From assembly GCA_001803045.1 (NCBI GenBank), contig MHAR01000018.1:62001-126000 (forward strand): a stretch of 64,000 nt of DNA, given 5' to 3'. The stretch comes from Ignavibacteria bacterium RIFOXYB12_FULL_35_14. Its GTDB lineage: Bacteria > Bacteroidota > Ignavibacteria > Ignavibacteriales > Ignavibacteriaceae. Under the pieces are notes generated by a model that had not been told where the DNA came from, made no database searches, and saw nothing but the letters and a program-made list of their open reading frames with translations. Below are positions 17,739-27,087 of the stretch, in pieces. The position numbers and the translations under genes are program-made. Numbering within the stretch: the first letter of the stretch is position 1; every line of letters begins with the position of its first letter.

Positions 17739-18833
17739 TTATTTCAAGGTAAGAGTTTGCTTTTCAATAATAGTTTCAACTTTTTGAAAAACTTCTTCAG
17801 GTGAAGAAATCATTCCCCCCATTCTTCCTGTAAGGTTGACAGGACATCGTCCATTAACTGCTAATGATACATCTTCAACCATTTGACCAGCATTCATTTC
17901 AACAACCAATATCGATTGTACTCTTATTGCAAGTCGTGCAATTTCATCTTTAGGAAATGGATATAAAGTAATTGGTCTTAGCAAACCAATTTTAATATCT
18001 TTCTCTCTACCGAGTTCAACTACCTTCTGGCAAATTCTTGCACCTAAACCGTAAGCTACTAAAAGAATATCAGCATCTTCTGTTAGGATAGATTCGAATC
18101 GTACTTCCTTCTGCATCGCTTTATATTTTTTTTGAAGATGTAGATTCACTTGTTCCATTTCTTCGGGTTGCATATAGAGAGATGTGATTATATTTCTTTC
18201 CTTCCTTTTGCCCATACCTGAAGTGGCCCAATTTACTTCATGATAGGGAAGCGAACCTGCTTCCGGGAGAACAACTTTTTCCATCATCTGACCTAAAGCA
18301 CCATCTGCAAGAATGAAAGCAGGGTTTCTATATTTTTCGGCTAATCGAAATGCATCGAATACAAAATCTGCCATTTCTTGAACCGAAGCTGGAGCTAACA
18401 CAATAAGATGATAATCACCATGTCCGCCGCCTTTTACCGCTTGCCAATAATCACTTTGAGATGGTTGAATGGTTCCTAAACCAGGACCGCCACGGTTGAT
18501 ATTCACAACCAAGCAGGGCAGTTCGGCTGATGCTATGTATGACAAACCTTCTTGCATTAAACTAATACCTGGACTTGATGAAGAAGTCATTATTCTGGTT
18601 CCAGCACCGGCAGCTCCATAAACCATGTTAATAGCTGCCAACTCACTTTCGGCTTGCACAACTACTCCACCGCGCTTTGGCATCTCCCGTGTGAAATATT
18701 CAAGTATTTCTGATTGAGGTGTTATCGGATAACCGAAATATGCATGAATTCCTGCTCTAATTGCTGCTTCTGCTAGAGCTTCATTCCCCTTCATCAAGCG
18801 GGGCTCATTATTTGAATTATTATTCTGGTTCAT
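17739..18833 (-). CDS. korA: 2-oxoacid:ferredoxin oxidoreductase alpha subunit
   Basis: Catalytic alpha subunit. LMKGNEALAEAAIRAG and FGYPITPQSEILEY near the N-terminus are the classic start of KorA/VorB proteins; TSSSSPGISLMQEGLSY and AELPCLVVNINRGGPGLGT follow. The C-terminal part carries ILVVEMNAGQMVEDV, the transketolase C-terminal domain typical of KorA. 364 residues, normal. It lies 31 bases after the ferredoxin gene. Four separate subunits with a dedicated ferredoxin are usual in anaerobes and in reductive TCA-cycle organisms. Confidence 0.9.
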   Translation of the reverse strand: MNQNNNSNNEPRLMKGNEALAEAAIRAGIHAYFGYPITPQSEILEYFTREMPKRGGVVVQAESELAAINMVYGAAGAGTRIMTSSSSPGISLMQEGLSYIASAELPCLVVNINRGGPGLGTIQPSQSDYWQAVKGGGHGDYHLIVLAPASVQEMADFVFDAFRLAEKYRNPAFILADGALGQMMEKVVLPEAGSLPYHEVNWATSGMGKRKERNIITSLYMQPEEMEQVNLHLQKKYKAMQKEVRFESILTEDADILLVAYGLGARICQKVVELGREKDIKIGLLRPITLYPFPKDEIARLAIRVQSILVVEMNAGQMVEDVSLAVNGRCPVNLTGRMGGMISSPEEVFQKVETIIEKQTLTLK

Positions 18834-18864
18834 TTCATTCCTTCATTAGGAAATCTAAAATCGA

Positions 18865-19101
18865 TTACGCAACCTTACTTTTCGTAGTTTTTGGCTGTCT
18901 GTAAACCGTGATTGCGGGTTCAGGGCATACTATTGCACAATTAATACATCCCGTGCAATTATCCTTAATTAGCTCAACATATCGATAACCGTGTGTATTG
19001 ATGTGTGAAGATAATCCAAGGCTTCCCTGAGGACAGGCAACTATACAAAGCTCACAGCCTTTACAAATTTCTTCATCTATTTTTACTGTACCTTTTATCA
19101 T
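18865..19101 (-). CDS. korD: 2[4Fe-4S] ferredoxin, delta subunit of the oxoacid oxidoreductase
   Basis: 78 residues with two complete cluster motifs, CKGCELCIVACPQ and CTGCINCAIVCPE (CxxCxxCxxxCP), so it carries two [4Fe-4S] clusters. First gene of the minus-strand korDABC operon; it passes electrons between the TPP enzyme and cellular ferredoxin. The 318-base upstream spacer should hold the operon promoter, but I see no clear TAnnTTTG element there. Confidence 0.9.
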   Translation of the reverse strand: MIKGTVKIDEEICKGCELCIVACPQGSLGLSSHINTHGYRYVELIKDNCTGCINCAIVCPEPAITVYRQPKTTKSKVA

Positions 19102-19417
19102 CTTACTTTACCAGGTATTAATTTATGAATTAAATCTTTAATCATAAAATGACAAGATATATGCCAATGAAGCTTTAACTAAGGAATTTTAGAAATTCTT
19201 AATTACTTCCATTAATTATATTTAGCCATTGCCATTTCAAAGAAAAGGGCTGAAAAGCGTTTCTTAATTAAGAGAGAGACTTTTGAGGGATAGAATTAGG
19301 GAGTTGTATAAAAAAATGTCTAAGACAAAAAGTGAAAACCACAAAATAATCGAACACGCCCACAATAAGTCAATGGGTTAGAGCCCTTTAGCTTTCAGAT
19401 TCCTTTAAGTTCCACAC
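19102..19417. other. 316-bp intergenic region between korD and rlpA promoters
   Basis: No convincing gene. It contains a small palindrome GAATTT-TAG-AAATTC at 19184-19198. A possible 21-codon frame at 19315-19380 (starts MSKTKSENHK) has its only purine-rich stretch 12 bases away, too far to be convincing. Confidence 0.4.
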
Positions 19418-19448
19418 TTGTGATTTACAACAACCATTGGTATCTTTG
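19418..19448 (+). promoter_or_regulatory. Bacteroidota-type promoter for rlpA
   Basis: TTG at 19418-19420, exactly 20 bases, then TATCTTTG at 19441-19448, an exact match to the -7 consensus TAnnTTTG. The transcription start would fall near 19452, giving a ~22-base leader with a GAGG ribosome-binding site before the TTG start codon. Confidence 0.7.
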
Positions 19449-19473
19449 CGGCGTAAATAAACATGAGGTATTA

Positions 19474-19965
19474 TTGAAAATCAGCAAAATATTCATATTT
19501 CTAGCATTAATTTCAGTGGTAGGATTCACTTTAAATTCAAACGAGGGTAAAAGCCCCAAAAGTACAGTTGCTAGTGAAGAACTTGCACTTCCAAGCAATT
19601 CTGAATTCACTTCACAAATAGAACTTCTTGAGTATGTTGACCGTGGAAAAATAGTCGCATCCTGGTATGGTCCCCGGTTTCATGGAAGAAAAACTGCAAA
19701 TGGTGAGACTTTTGACCAGCAGGCTTTTACAGCCGCACATAAAAAATTTAGATTTGGAACACTATTAAGACTGACAAATCCCACTAATGAAAGGTCAATT
19801 ATCGTAAGAATTAACGATAGAGGACCCTACATAAGAGGCAGAGAGCTTGATCTTTCTAAAGCCGCTGCCAATGAGCTGGGAATTCTAGAAAGGGGCGTTG
19901 CAAAGCTAAATATTGAACAAGTCACACTAAAAGGAACCAACTTTCCTGTGATTACTCTCAACTAA
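19474..19965 (+). CDS. rlpA: RlpA-like septal lytic transglycosylase / double-psi beta-barrel protein
   Basis: Exported cell-wall protein of the RlpA family, which cleaves denuded glycan strands at the septum. The double-psi beta-barrel is seen in VASWYGPRFHGRKTANGE, where H and D residues form the active site (conserved D in VRINDRGPY). No SPOR domain follows, so this is the short form. Start: no in-frame ATG exists. TTG at 19474 gives a clean signal sequence (MKISKIFIFLALIS...) and has GAGG at 19465-19468 six bases upstream; a GTG at 19420 would lie inside the promoter and add 18 unlikely residues. No lipobox seen. Confidence 0.82.
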   Translation: MKISKIFIFLALISVVGFTLNSNEGKSPKSTVASEELALPSNSEFTSQIELLEYVDRGKIVASWYGPRFHGRKTANGETFDQQAFTAAHKKFRFGTLLRLTNPTNERSIIVRINDRGPYIRGRELDLSKAAANELGILERGVAKLNIEQVTLKGTNFPVITLN

Positions 19966-19992
19966 TGGTTTTAGTAAAAAGCTACCAATTCG

Positions 19993-20016
19993 CCCCCGTT
20001 TTACGGGGGTTTTTTA
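19993..20016 (+). terminator. Strong intrinsic terminator after rlpA
   Basis: Seven-base GC-rich stem CCCCCGT/ACGGGGG (19993-19999 with 20003-20009), loop TTT, followed by a run of six T's and further T-rich sequence. Confidence 0.9.
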
Positions 20017-20086
20017 TTTTTTACAAGCTTTAAATAATCTAAATTGTTAAATTATAACAGCTTAATTAAATATTCTAAAGGATAGT

Positions 20087-20638
20087 ATGAAATTAAACTT
20101 GGGCTGCGGGAAGGACATCAAGCCTGGCTATGTTAATCTTGATATTGTTGATTATGGTGGTAATCAAATCCATAATATAAATAAGTTTCCTTACCCCTTT
20201 GAGGAAAACTCTTTTGAGGAGATATATGCTTCACATGTTCTCGAGCATCTTGATAATTTCAACAAAACGATAACCGAGCTTTACAGAATTGCCAAACCAA
20301 ATTGCAACATAATTGTTTACGCTCCGTTCTTCCTTAATACAAAGTATTTTGGTGAACCGGATCATAAAATTCCATTTTCAATTAGAACCTTTGATAATTA
20401 CGAATACATTGGCAATAGGAAGCTAAAGTTTTATGAAAGATGGAAACTTGATCATAGAACAAATTATGAAAGCGCTGCTAAGTTTGAGATTTTGGAAAAG
20501 AGATTTATCACCTCACATTTTTCGGTTTTAAAGTGGATGGATATTATCGTGAATCTCGAACCTGTGATTTACGAGAGATTTTTTGCAGGGATTTTTTCCC
20601 CGGAGGAAGTGTATTTTAAGTTGAGGGTGGTTAAATGA
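20087..20638 (+). CDS. Class I SAM-dependent methyltransferase
   Basis: Small Rossmann-fold methyltransferase (Methyltransf_11-like). SAM-binding motif I is LNLGCGKDIKPGYVNLDI at the very N-terminus, and EIYASHVLEHLDN gives the later acidic/loop motif usual for the family. 183 residues. Similar proteins are common in polysaccharide and lipid modification loci, but nothing in the neighbourhood fixes the substrate. It stands alone between the rlpA terminator and a minus-strand cytochrome gene. A ribosome-binding site (aaagg) precedes the ATG. Confidence 0.8.
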   Translation: MKLNLGCGKDIKPGYVNLDIVDYGGNQIHNINKFPYPFEENSFEEIYASHVLEHLDNFNKTITELYRIAKPNCNIIVYAPFFLNTKYFGEPDHKIPFSIRTFDNYEYIGNRKLKFYERWKLDHRTNYESAAKFEILEKRFITSHFSVLKWMDIIVNLEPVIYERFFAGIFSPEEVYFKLRVVK

Positions 20639-20725
20639 AAGACATATTTCACATAATACAATTAGTTACTTTTTGTTATAAATATCTCACGTTTTATTTT
20701 TCTTAGTTAGTAACCTTTCCCAGTA

Positions 20726-21694
20726 TTATCTCAAAGGAGGCGTAAAACGATCAACAAAAATATCTACAGGTTTAACTGATTTTAGATATTCATAGATTAC
20801 TTCTAAATCTTCGGTTGTCATACCTGCATACATTATCCAGGGCATAACTGTTTGAAACTCTCCTTGGTTAACTTTCTCTGGTGTATAGCTTGTATCTGTA
20901 TATAATTTAAATCGGTTTACAAATTGTTCCTTTGTCCAGTTTCCAATTCCAGTATTAGGATGAGGAGTCAAATTAGAAGAACTCACTACAGAACCATCTG
21001 GAAATTTGAATTCATTTCCGCCAGCAAAGTCTTCGCTAATTTCCTGTTTGGTATGACAACCATAGCATCCTGCAGCAGTAACTAAATATTTTCCGTAATT
21101 CGCAATATCCTCCGTTGGGGGTAAAGGATTAAACTCAGCTTTTTGAGGAATTGTATTGATAATAAAATTCATTGGAAAGTCTGACTCGGATTGTTCTAAC
21201 TTATTCTCAATCGGTTCTAAAGTGCGCATGTAAGCAATAACGGCATAAATATCTTCTTGATCTAGTTTCCCAAAGTTTAAATATGGCATTATAGGAAACA
21301 ATGCATGCCCATCTTTTGACACGCCGGTTGTAATAGCTCTGAATATTTTGCCGTCAGTCCAATCCCCCAAGCTGTAAGGTGTTATATTGCTTGAAATGTA
21401 TTTGCCCGGAAATCCAAGATTTTGGTTGAATAAATCGCCGCCTTTTCCTTCGGTTCCGGCTAAAGGCGGAGCAGAAAACAAACTCCAGTCTCTCGTTGAG
21501 TGGCAATCCATACAAACCATCACATGATTAGCTAAATACTTTCCACGTTCAATTTGCTCTGGTGTAATCTCAACTTTAATATCAGGTGGATCGCCTACTG
21601 AGGGCAGCGCGGTTTTCACATAAATAAGCAAAGCAGCAACAACTATTATAATTGCTCCAAAGACATATAATAATAGCTTAAAAAATCTTTTCAT
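20726..21694 (-). CDS. Membrane-anchored dihaem cytochrome c
   Basis: 322 residues with an N-terminal transmembrane anchor (LYVFGAIIIVVAALLIYV) and two c-type haem sites, CMDCH and CYGCH, placed in two homologous cytochrome c domains; distal Met ligands are likely in the FPIMPY and VMPWIMY segments. Such dihaem proteins resemble the c subunits of alcohol/aldehyde/gluconate dehydrogenases and pass electrons to periplasmic acceptors. Its ATG overlaps the stop of the upstream membrane-protein gene (ATGA), so the two are translationally coupled. Electron donor not identifiable here. Confidence 0.85.
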   Translation of the reverse strand: MKRFFKLLLYVFGAIIIVVAALLIYVKTALPSVGDPPDIKVEITPEQIERGKYLANHVMVCMDCHSTRDWSLFSAPPLAGTEGKGGDLFNQNLGFPGKYISSNITPYSLGDWTDGKIFRAITTGVSKDGHALFPIMPYLNFGKLDQEDIYAVIAYMRTLEPIENKLEQSESDFPMNFIINTIPQKAEFNPLPPTEDIANYGKYLVTAAGCYGCHTKQEISEDFAGGNEFKFPDGSVVSSSNLTPHPNTGIGNWTKEQFVNRFKLYTDTSYTPEKVNQGEFQTVMPWIMYAGMTTEDLEVIYEYLKSVKPVDIFVDRFTPPLR

Positions 21695-22392
21695 CTTTCC
21701 TCATTTATAAATGAAGTTATATTTAACAATTTGATGCCTAAAATTATTGCCCAAAGAGGTGCAAGAATTAAATATAAATTTACTGCTGTTTCAGCTAGGG
21801 CACTTATCTCCAACATATTTCCAAATGAATCCAGAAGCGATAATACTCCAACTGCAATTGTAAACCACCCAAGAATTCGATAATCTTTTTTAATAAAAAG
21901 TCCTGCCCCAATCCACCAAATACCTCCGACGAGAGAATCGAACATATTCCACATTCCGCCAGCAACCATTTGAGAAAATGAGCCAAATAACAACTTGATA
22001 GTTTCTTGTTGTTGAGTTGATGCCGAAGTAAATTCATTAAGATGATAGGGCCAAATGAAAGCAAGAATTGAAGCTCCGACCGCTCCGATTAGGATGTAAG
22101 ATGTCCCGCAGAAGGTTAAAAGATTTTTCCATGGTGTTTTGTCTTTAAGCCAATCATATATGAAGTATAGGGCAGGCAGCAGTAGCAGATAGTATCCAAA
22201 CACATCAGTAATCATACTCCATCGCAGCATGGAGATATTCACATTTTCTAAAGAGAAAATTATTACTGGATTGGAGAAAAAATCAAAATTAAAATTAACC
22301 GCCGCAGCTACCAAAAAGTAACTGATAAAGGCAACTATACCTGAAAGTATAGTAATTAAACCGACAATTTTTTTATGCTGATTGTAATTCAT
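21691..22392 (-). CDS. Multi-pass membrane protein of unknown function
   Basis: 233 residues with about six predicted transmembrane segments (for example IVGLITILSGIVAFISYFLV and FGYYLLLLPALYFIYDWL). No catalytic or metal-binding motif is recognisable, and no haem-binding CxxCH is present. It overlaps the dihaem cytochrome gene by four bases, which suggests the two act together in the membrane. Resembles DUF4386-like small integral proteins in layout, but I cannot confirm the family. Confidence 0.7.
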   Translation of the reverse strand: MNYNQHKKIVGLITILSGIVAFISYFLVAAAVNFNFDFFSNPVIIFSLENVNISMLRWSMITDVFGYYLLLLPALYFIYDWLKDKTPWKNLLTFCGTSYILIGAVGASILAFIWPYHLNEFTSASTQQQETIKLLFGSFSQMVAGGMWNMFDSLVGGIWWIGAGLFIKKDYRILGWFTIAVGVLSLLDSFGNMLEISALAETAVNLYLILAPLWAIILGIKLLNITSFINEER

Positions 22393-22474
22393 TGTTGTTC
22401 AGATTTTAATAATAAATTTGTTTTCAACGAATATATTCAGACTAATAGAAAAAAATTGTATAAATCGGACATCT

Positions 22475-23293
22475 TTAGATTGAGTAATAGATATGACCCA
22501 GAAGCCTACTCATCCTTTGTTGGTAGTGCTTGGGGGTCATATTAGTAAGGGATTTGAACTCTCTGATGAAGTGAGATTGATCGTAATAACCAGAATCGCA
22601 AGCAATTTGGGTTAAGTTAAGTGTTGATTGATGAATTAAATGGAGTGCTTTTAAATATTTTTTATATTGGATAAAAGATTCAACGTTCATTCCAAACCAA
22701 TTGTTAAACAATCTTCTCACATGTCTTTCGGAATAATTGTACTCGCTACGGAGAGATTTAACTGTAAATTCATTCAAGTGCAATTTAGAATGAAGATGAA
22801 GAATCGGATTTAGATCAATAAAATGTTTTGACGCTGCTAATTTCTCATAAACCCACTTCAGAACTAACATAGTCTGTTTTTCAAAAGAGAACTCATTGCT
22901 GATTTGATACCATAAATCATCAAGTTTTTTACAGACAAGCTTTCCATCTATAACGTTGTTATTGAACTCTTTTACTGGAATATTGAATAAATACTTCAAA
23001 GCATAAACATTTAGCTGAATTCCCAAAAAAACTTGTTCACCCTCTTTTACTAGATTAAAAGGGCTGTCGTTAACACCATTGATTATACATTTTGGAAAAG
23101 CTTGCTTGTTGTCCGCAGTTGAGCCAAAGTAAGAGATATTACCGCACAAATTAAAAATTATTTCGGCATTTCCTTTTGGAAGGATAGTTTCATACCGTTT
23201 AATCACATCGCGCTCATGAGAGCGCCAAATACACTTCACCAGGGATCTGATAAATAAATCTTTGGGGAAGAATATGTTTGAAGAGCTATTCAT
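22475..23293 (-). CDS. AraC-family transcriptional regulator
   Basis: 272 residues; the C-terminal ~100 form the AraC double helix-turn-helix (SERHVRRLFNNWFGMNVE and LTQIACDSGYYDQSHFIREF followed by TNMTPKHY). The N-terminal part lacks the cupin motif of the other regulator in this window (5669-6529) and looks like the unknown sensor domain found in many Bacteroidota AraC proteins. It precedes the membrane protein/cytochrome pair by 82 bases on the same strand and is a plausible regulator of it. Confidence 0.82.
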   Translation of the reverse strand: MNSSSNIFFPKDLFIRSLVKCIWRSHERDVIKRYETILPKGNAEIIFNLCGNISYFGSTADNKQAFPKCIINGVNDSPFNLVKEGEQVFLGIQLNVYALKYLFNIPVKEFNNNVIDGKLVCKKLDDLWYQISNEFSFEKQTMLVLKWVYEKLAASKHFIDLNPILHLHSKLHLNEFTVKSLRSEYNYSERHVRRLFNNWFGMNVESFIQYKKYLKALHLIHQSTLNLTQIACDSGYYDQSHFIREFKSLTNMTPKHYQQRMSRLLGHIYYSI

Positions 23294-23440
23294 AAACTAA
23301 TCTATGCGCTAGCTATAAAGAGTAGTAGTTTATTATACATTACAGAGTACATCTCCTAAATTTTTATTTCTTTAATCATTGAATAGTTTTAATAAAAATT
23401 ACTAAATTCTGTATACATTAAACAATAACATGAAAAACCA

Positions 23441-23782
23441 ATGAAGAACTTACAAAAACTCATTTTACCGGTTCTATTAATTATTGTCGTTTTCCTCATC
23501 TACAAAATTTACTTTTCTTCAAATAAGGGATTAGGTTCATTCTCCGATTTCGATCCCAACAACAATGCCGTTAAACCAATCACTGTTGAGCTTCTAAAAG
23601 ATAGAGGAATAAATCAACAAGGCGGGGCTGTGGTATTTTATGTTTCAGATAAGACAGGCAAAGAAATGATTGTGACTGGTGAGCTTAGTTTACCACAGGG
23701 AATTGAAAATGCTAATGTGATTACTATAAAGGGACATCTTAGCCAGGGCGGTTTTCATGCTCACGAAGTTGTGATTGATTAA
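23441..23782 (+). CDS. Small membrane-anchored OB-fold protein, CcmE-like
   Basis: 113 residues: one N-terminal transmembrane helix (LILPVLLIIVVFLIYKIYF) and a small beta-rich domain ending GHLSQGGFHAHEVVID. The layout and the closing GxF.A.EV motif resemble the haem chaperone CcmE, but the haem-binding His and the terminal Tyr motif (HDExY) are not seen, so it may be a general OB-fold protein. It ends 6 bases before uvrB and is presumably cotranscribed. Function uncertain. Confidence 0.5.
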   Translation: MKNLQKLILPVLLIIVVFLIYKIYFSSNKGLGSFSDFDPNNNAVKPITVELLKDRGINQQGGAVVFYVSDKTGKEMIVTGELSLPQGIENANVITIKGHLSQGGFHAHEVVID

Positions 23783-23788
23783 ATATTT

Positions 23789-25801
23789 ATGAACAAGTTT
23801 CAGCTTGTGTCGAATTATGAACCCGCGGGAGACCAGCCACAGGCAATAAATCAATTAGTAGACGGATTAAACCGCAGAGAAAAATATCAAACTCTGCTTG
23901 GTGTTACAGGCAGCGGAAAAACTTTTACGATTTCAAATGTCATTCAGGCGGTAAACAAACCAACTCTAATTATTTCCCACAATAAAACTTTAGCTGCACA
24001 GCTTTACTCCGAGTTCAAAGCATTTTTCCCAAATAATGCTGTTGAGTTTTTTATAAGCTACTACGATTACTACCAGCCCGAAGCGTATGTTGTTAAAAGT
24101 GATTTATACATCGAAAAAGATTTTTCTATAAATGAAGAAATTGACCGGCTGCGATTAAAGGCAACTACGTCACTGATTGAAGGGCGTAGAGATGTGATTG
24201 TAGTTGCCAGTGTAAGCTGTATTTATGGAATTGGGGCACCGCAAGAGTATGCAAATCAAATTTTGTTTTTGAAAAAGGGCGAGAAGATTGCCAGAAAAAA
24301 ACTGCTGCGTAACCTAATTGATATTCACTACGTTAGAAATGATGTTGAGTTTTCACGCGGTACTTTTCGAGCTAGAGGCGACGTTATTGAAATTATTCCC
24401 GCATATCAAAATGAAGAGGCATTAAGAATTGAGTTTTGGGATGATGACATTGAAAAATTATCCATTATAGACTCTGCTACCGGACAAACAATTAAAGAAG
24501 TAGAGTCCTCTGCCGTTTATCCAGCCAAATACTTCGTTTCTAATCGAGATCAAATTCAAAAAGCAATCCATAATATTGAATTAGAACTTAGGGATAGGTT
24601 AGAATATTTTCGATCTCAAGAAAAATATCTGGAAGCCCAACGTATTGAGCAGCGAACTCGCTTTGATATCGAGATGATGAAAGAGATTGGTTATTGTTCC
24701 GGAATTGAAAATTATTCGAGGCACATGGATGGACGAACTGCTGGTTCACGTCCGTACAATCTTTTAGATTATTTTCCAAAGGATTTTTTACTGGTAATTG
24801 ATGAATCCCACGTTACTGTTCCTCAGATAAGAGGAATGTACAATGGTGATCGTTCAAGAAAAGAAACTTTAGTTGAATACGGATTTAGATTGCCTTCTGC
24901 TTTAGATAATCGCCCAATGAAGTTCGAAGAATTTGAGAGCATGCTCGATCAAGTGATATTTGTTAGTGCAACCCCCGCTGATTTTGAATTGCAAAAATCC
25001 GGCGGAGTTGTGGTTGAACAAATTATTAGACCAACAGGATTGTTAGATCCAGACATTGAAGTGCGGCCAATCAAAGGACAGATTGATGATCTAATCGGTG
25101 AAATTCGGGAAAGATCCCTTAAAAAAGAGAGAGTGCTGGTTACAACATTAACAAAAAAAATGTCGGAAGATCTTGCTGACTATCTTGATAAGATTGGTAT
25201 TCTGGTACGATATATCCACAGTGATATTGATTCGCTTGAAAGAGTTGAAATACTTAGGGATTTACGCTTGGGTGATTTTGATGTTCTTGTGGGGGTAAAC
25301 TTGTTAAGAGAGGGGCTTGATCTTCCAGAAGTTTCTTTGGTTGCAATTATTGATGCAGACAAAGAAGGATTTCTCAGAAGTGAGCGGTCATTGATGCAAA
25401 CTGCGGGTAGAACAGCACGTAATGTAAATGGCAAAGTAATTATGTATGCCGATGTTATCACAGAATCAATGCGCAAAACAATTGCCGAAACTAATCGGAG
25501 AAGAAAGCTACAAAAGCAGTACAATCATGAAAATAACATCACACCTACAACTATTTATAAAAGTGTAGAAGAAATACTTTCCTCAACATCAATCGCAGAT
25601 ATAAGAAAAAAAGAGGAGAAAGAATCTTTTACCTTTTTAAAAGTCGCTGAGCCTGTTCTCAAATACATGAGCACTGACCAAAAGAAGGATCTTGTTGAGC
25701 AGCTTACAGAACAAATGTATCAAGCAGCAAAAGATCTAGAATTTGAAAGAGCAGCTTCCATCCGTGATGAAATAAGCCATCTGAAAAAGACAATCAAGTA
25801 A
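23789..25801 (+). CDS. uvrB: Excinuclease ABC subunit B
   Basis: DNA damage-recognition helicase of nucleotide excision repair. Walker [11 protein letters not shown], the DNA-clamping beta-hairpin [15 protein letters not shown]-box-like [11 protein letters not shown], helicase motif [10 protein letters not shown], motif [11 protein letters not shown], and the C-terminal UVR domain ([17 protein letters not shown]) that binds UvrC. 670 residues, full length. Six bases after the small OB-fold gene; a modest hairpin follows the stop. Confidence 0.97.
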   Translation: MNKFQLVSNYEPAGDQPQAINQLVDGLNRREKYQTLLGVTGSGKTFTISNVIQAVNKPTLIISHNKTLAAQLYSEFKAFFPNNAVEFFISYYDYYQPEAYVVKSDLYIEKDFSINEEIDRLRLKATTSLIEGRRDVIVVASVSCIYGIGAPQEYANQILFLKKGEKIARKKLLRNLIDIHYVRNDVEFSRGTFRARGDVIEIIPAYQNEEALRIEFWDDDIEKLSIIDSATGQTIKEVESSAVYPAKYFVSNRDQIQKAIHNIELELRDRLEYFRSQEKYLEAQRIEQRTRFDIEMMKEIGYCSGIENYSRHMDGRTAGSRPYNLLDYFPKDFLLVIDESHVTVPQIRGMYNGDRSRKETLVEYGFRLPSALDNRPMKFEEFESMLDQVIFVSATPADFELQKSGGVVVEQIIRPTGLLDPDIEVRPIKGQIDDLIGEIRERSLKKERVLVTTLTKKMSEDLADYLDKIGILVRYIHSDIDSLERVEILRDLRLGDFDVLVGVNLLREGLDLPEVSLVAIIDADKEGFLRSERSLMQTAGRTARNVNGKVIMYADVITESMRKTIAETNRRRKLQKQYNHENNITPTTIYKSVEEILSSTSIADIRKKEEKESFTFLKVAEPVLKYMSTDQKKDLVEQLTEQMYQAAKDLEFERAASIRDEISHLKKTIK

Positions 25802-25803
25802 CC

Positions 25804-25836
25804 AGCATCTCCTGAAATATCCGATGCTTTATTTTA
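25804..25836 (+). terminator. Possible weak terminator after uvrB
   Basis: AGCATC (25804-25809) pairs with GATGCT (25823-25828), a 6-base stem with a 13-base loop, followed by TTATTTT. The large loop and interrupted T-run make it weak. Confidence 0.4.
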
Positions 25837-25938
25837 GTGTTATTCTAAAATATTACTTGTTGCCGTCAATAGCTAATTAAAGTTATTTTAGATGTGTGAA
25901 TTTTCAAATCCTTCTATTCACAGACAATATATTTTTAC

Positions 25939-27078
25939 ATGACACGAATGCAAATTGAACTAAAAGAAATAATAACAAAAAGCGACTTGAAATCTTTTAT
26001 CAAGTTTCCTTTTCATCTATACTCAGATAATAAATTTTGGGTGCCCCCTTTAATTCATGAGGAGATGAAGAATTTTAGTAAGGATAAAAATCCCGCATTT
26101 GAGTTTTGCGAATCATGCTATTGGATTGCCTACAAAGAAAATAAAATGGTGGGGAGAATCGCATGTATAATCAATAAAAGATATAATGAAAAGGTTGGCA
26201 AAAACGTTGCGCGTTTTGGATATGTTGATTTTATAGATGATGAAGAAGTTTCTTCCAAATTATTTCAAACTGCTGAAAACTGGGCTCGCAGTAAAGGATG
26301 TATTTCTATTCATGGTCCTTTGGGTTTTACAGATATGGATCCCGAAGGAATGCTTGTAGAAGGATTTGAAGAATTAGGAACTATTGCCACGATTTACAAC
26401 TTTCCTTATTATCCTAAGCACATTGAAAAATACGGCTTCAAAAAAGATGTCGACTGGGTTGAATATGAGATCATCCCGCCAAAAGAAATTCCCGCAAAAG
26501 TTGAGCGAATTGCTAACGCAGTTCGCGAAAGATATAATTTAAAGAGGCTGGATGTTAAAAAATCAAAACAATTGCTTCCTTATGCCCATGAAATATTTAG
26601 AGTTTTAAACAGTGCTTATGCAGATATCTATGGTTTTGTTCAGCTAACCGAAAAACAGATTGATCTTTATGTGAAGCAGTATTTTGGTTTTATCAAACCG
26701 GACTACGTCCCTGTGATTTTGAATGAGAAGAATGAAGTAGTTGCTTTTGGAATCACCATGCCATCACTATCGAAAGCATTTCAAAAATCTAAAGGCAGAT
26801 TACTTCCATTTGGTATTTTTCACATACTCATGGCAATGAAAAAAAACGACCGCGTCGATCTTTACCTGACAGGCGTGCGCCCCGATTATCAAGACAAAGG
26901 AGTCAACGCAATGCTGATGTTAGAAACAAATAAGGTATTCATAAAGCATAATATTTTAAGAGTGGAATCTAATCCGGAATTGGAAACCAATGCTAAAGTT
27001 AGAGCACAGTGGCGTTTTTATGAAGAACGGCAGCACAAAAGAAGAAGATGTTACATTAAAGAATTAGCTTCCACTTAG
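25939..27078 (+). CDS. GNAT-like acetyltransferase, uncharacterised family
   Basis: 379 residues. The C-terminal part has the GNAT acetyl-CoA fold (DLYLTGVRPDYQDKGVNAML resembles the motif A Q/R-x-x-G-x-G/A loop with K replacing Arg), preceded by a second, degenerate GNAT-like half (MVGRIACIINKRYNE, then FGYVDFIDDEEV). These two-lobed proteins are widespread in Bacteroidota with unknown substrate. Monocistronic, converging with truA; only 9 bases separate the two stops. No signal peptide. Confidence 0.7.
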   Translation: MTRMQIELKEIITKSDLKSFIKFPFHLYSDNKFWVPPLIHEEMKNFSKDKNPAFEFCESCYWIAYKENKMVGRIACIINKRYNEKVGKNVARFGYVDFIDDEEVSSKLFQTAENWARSKGCISIHGPLGFTDMDPEGMLVEGFEELGTIATIYNFPYYPKHIEKYGFKKDVDWVEYEIIPPKEIPAKVERIANAVRERYNLKRLDVKKSKQLLPYAHEIFRVLNSAYADIYGFVQLTEKQIDLYVKQYFGFIKPDYVPVILNEKNEVVAFGITMPSLSKAFQKSKGRLLPFGIFHILMAMKKNDRVDLYLTGVRPDYQDKGVNAMLMLETNKVFIKHNILRVESNPELETNAKVRAQWRFYEERQHKRRRCYIKELAST

Positions 27079-27087
27079 AAACGCAGC

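Noticed and set aside
19315-19380. 21-codon frame starting MSKTKSENHK
   Set aside because: Purine-rich site is 12 bases from the ATG, and the frame lies in the region upstream of the rlpA promoter; no homology recognised.
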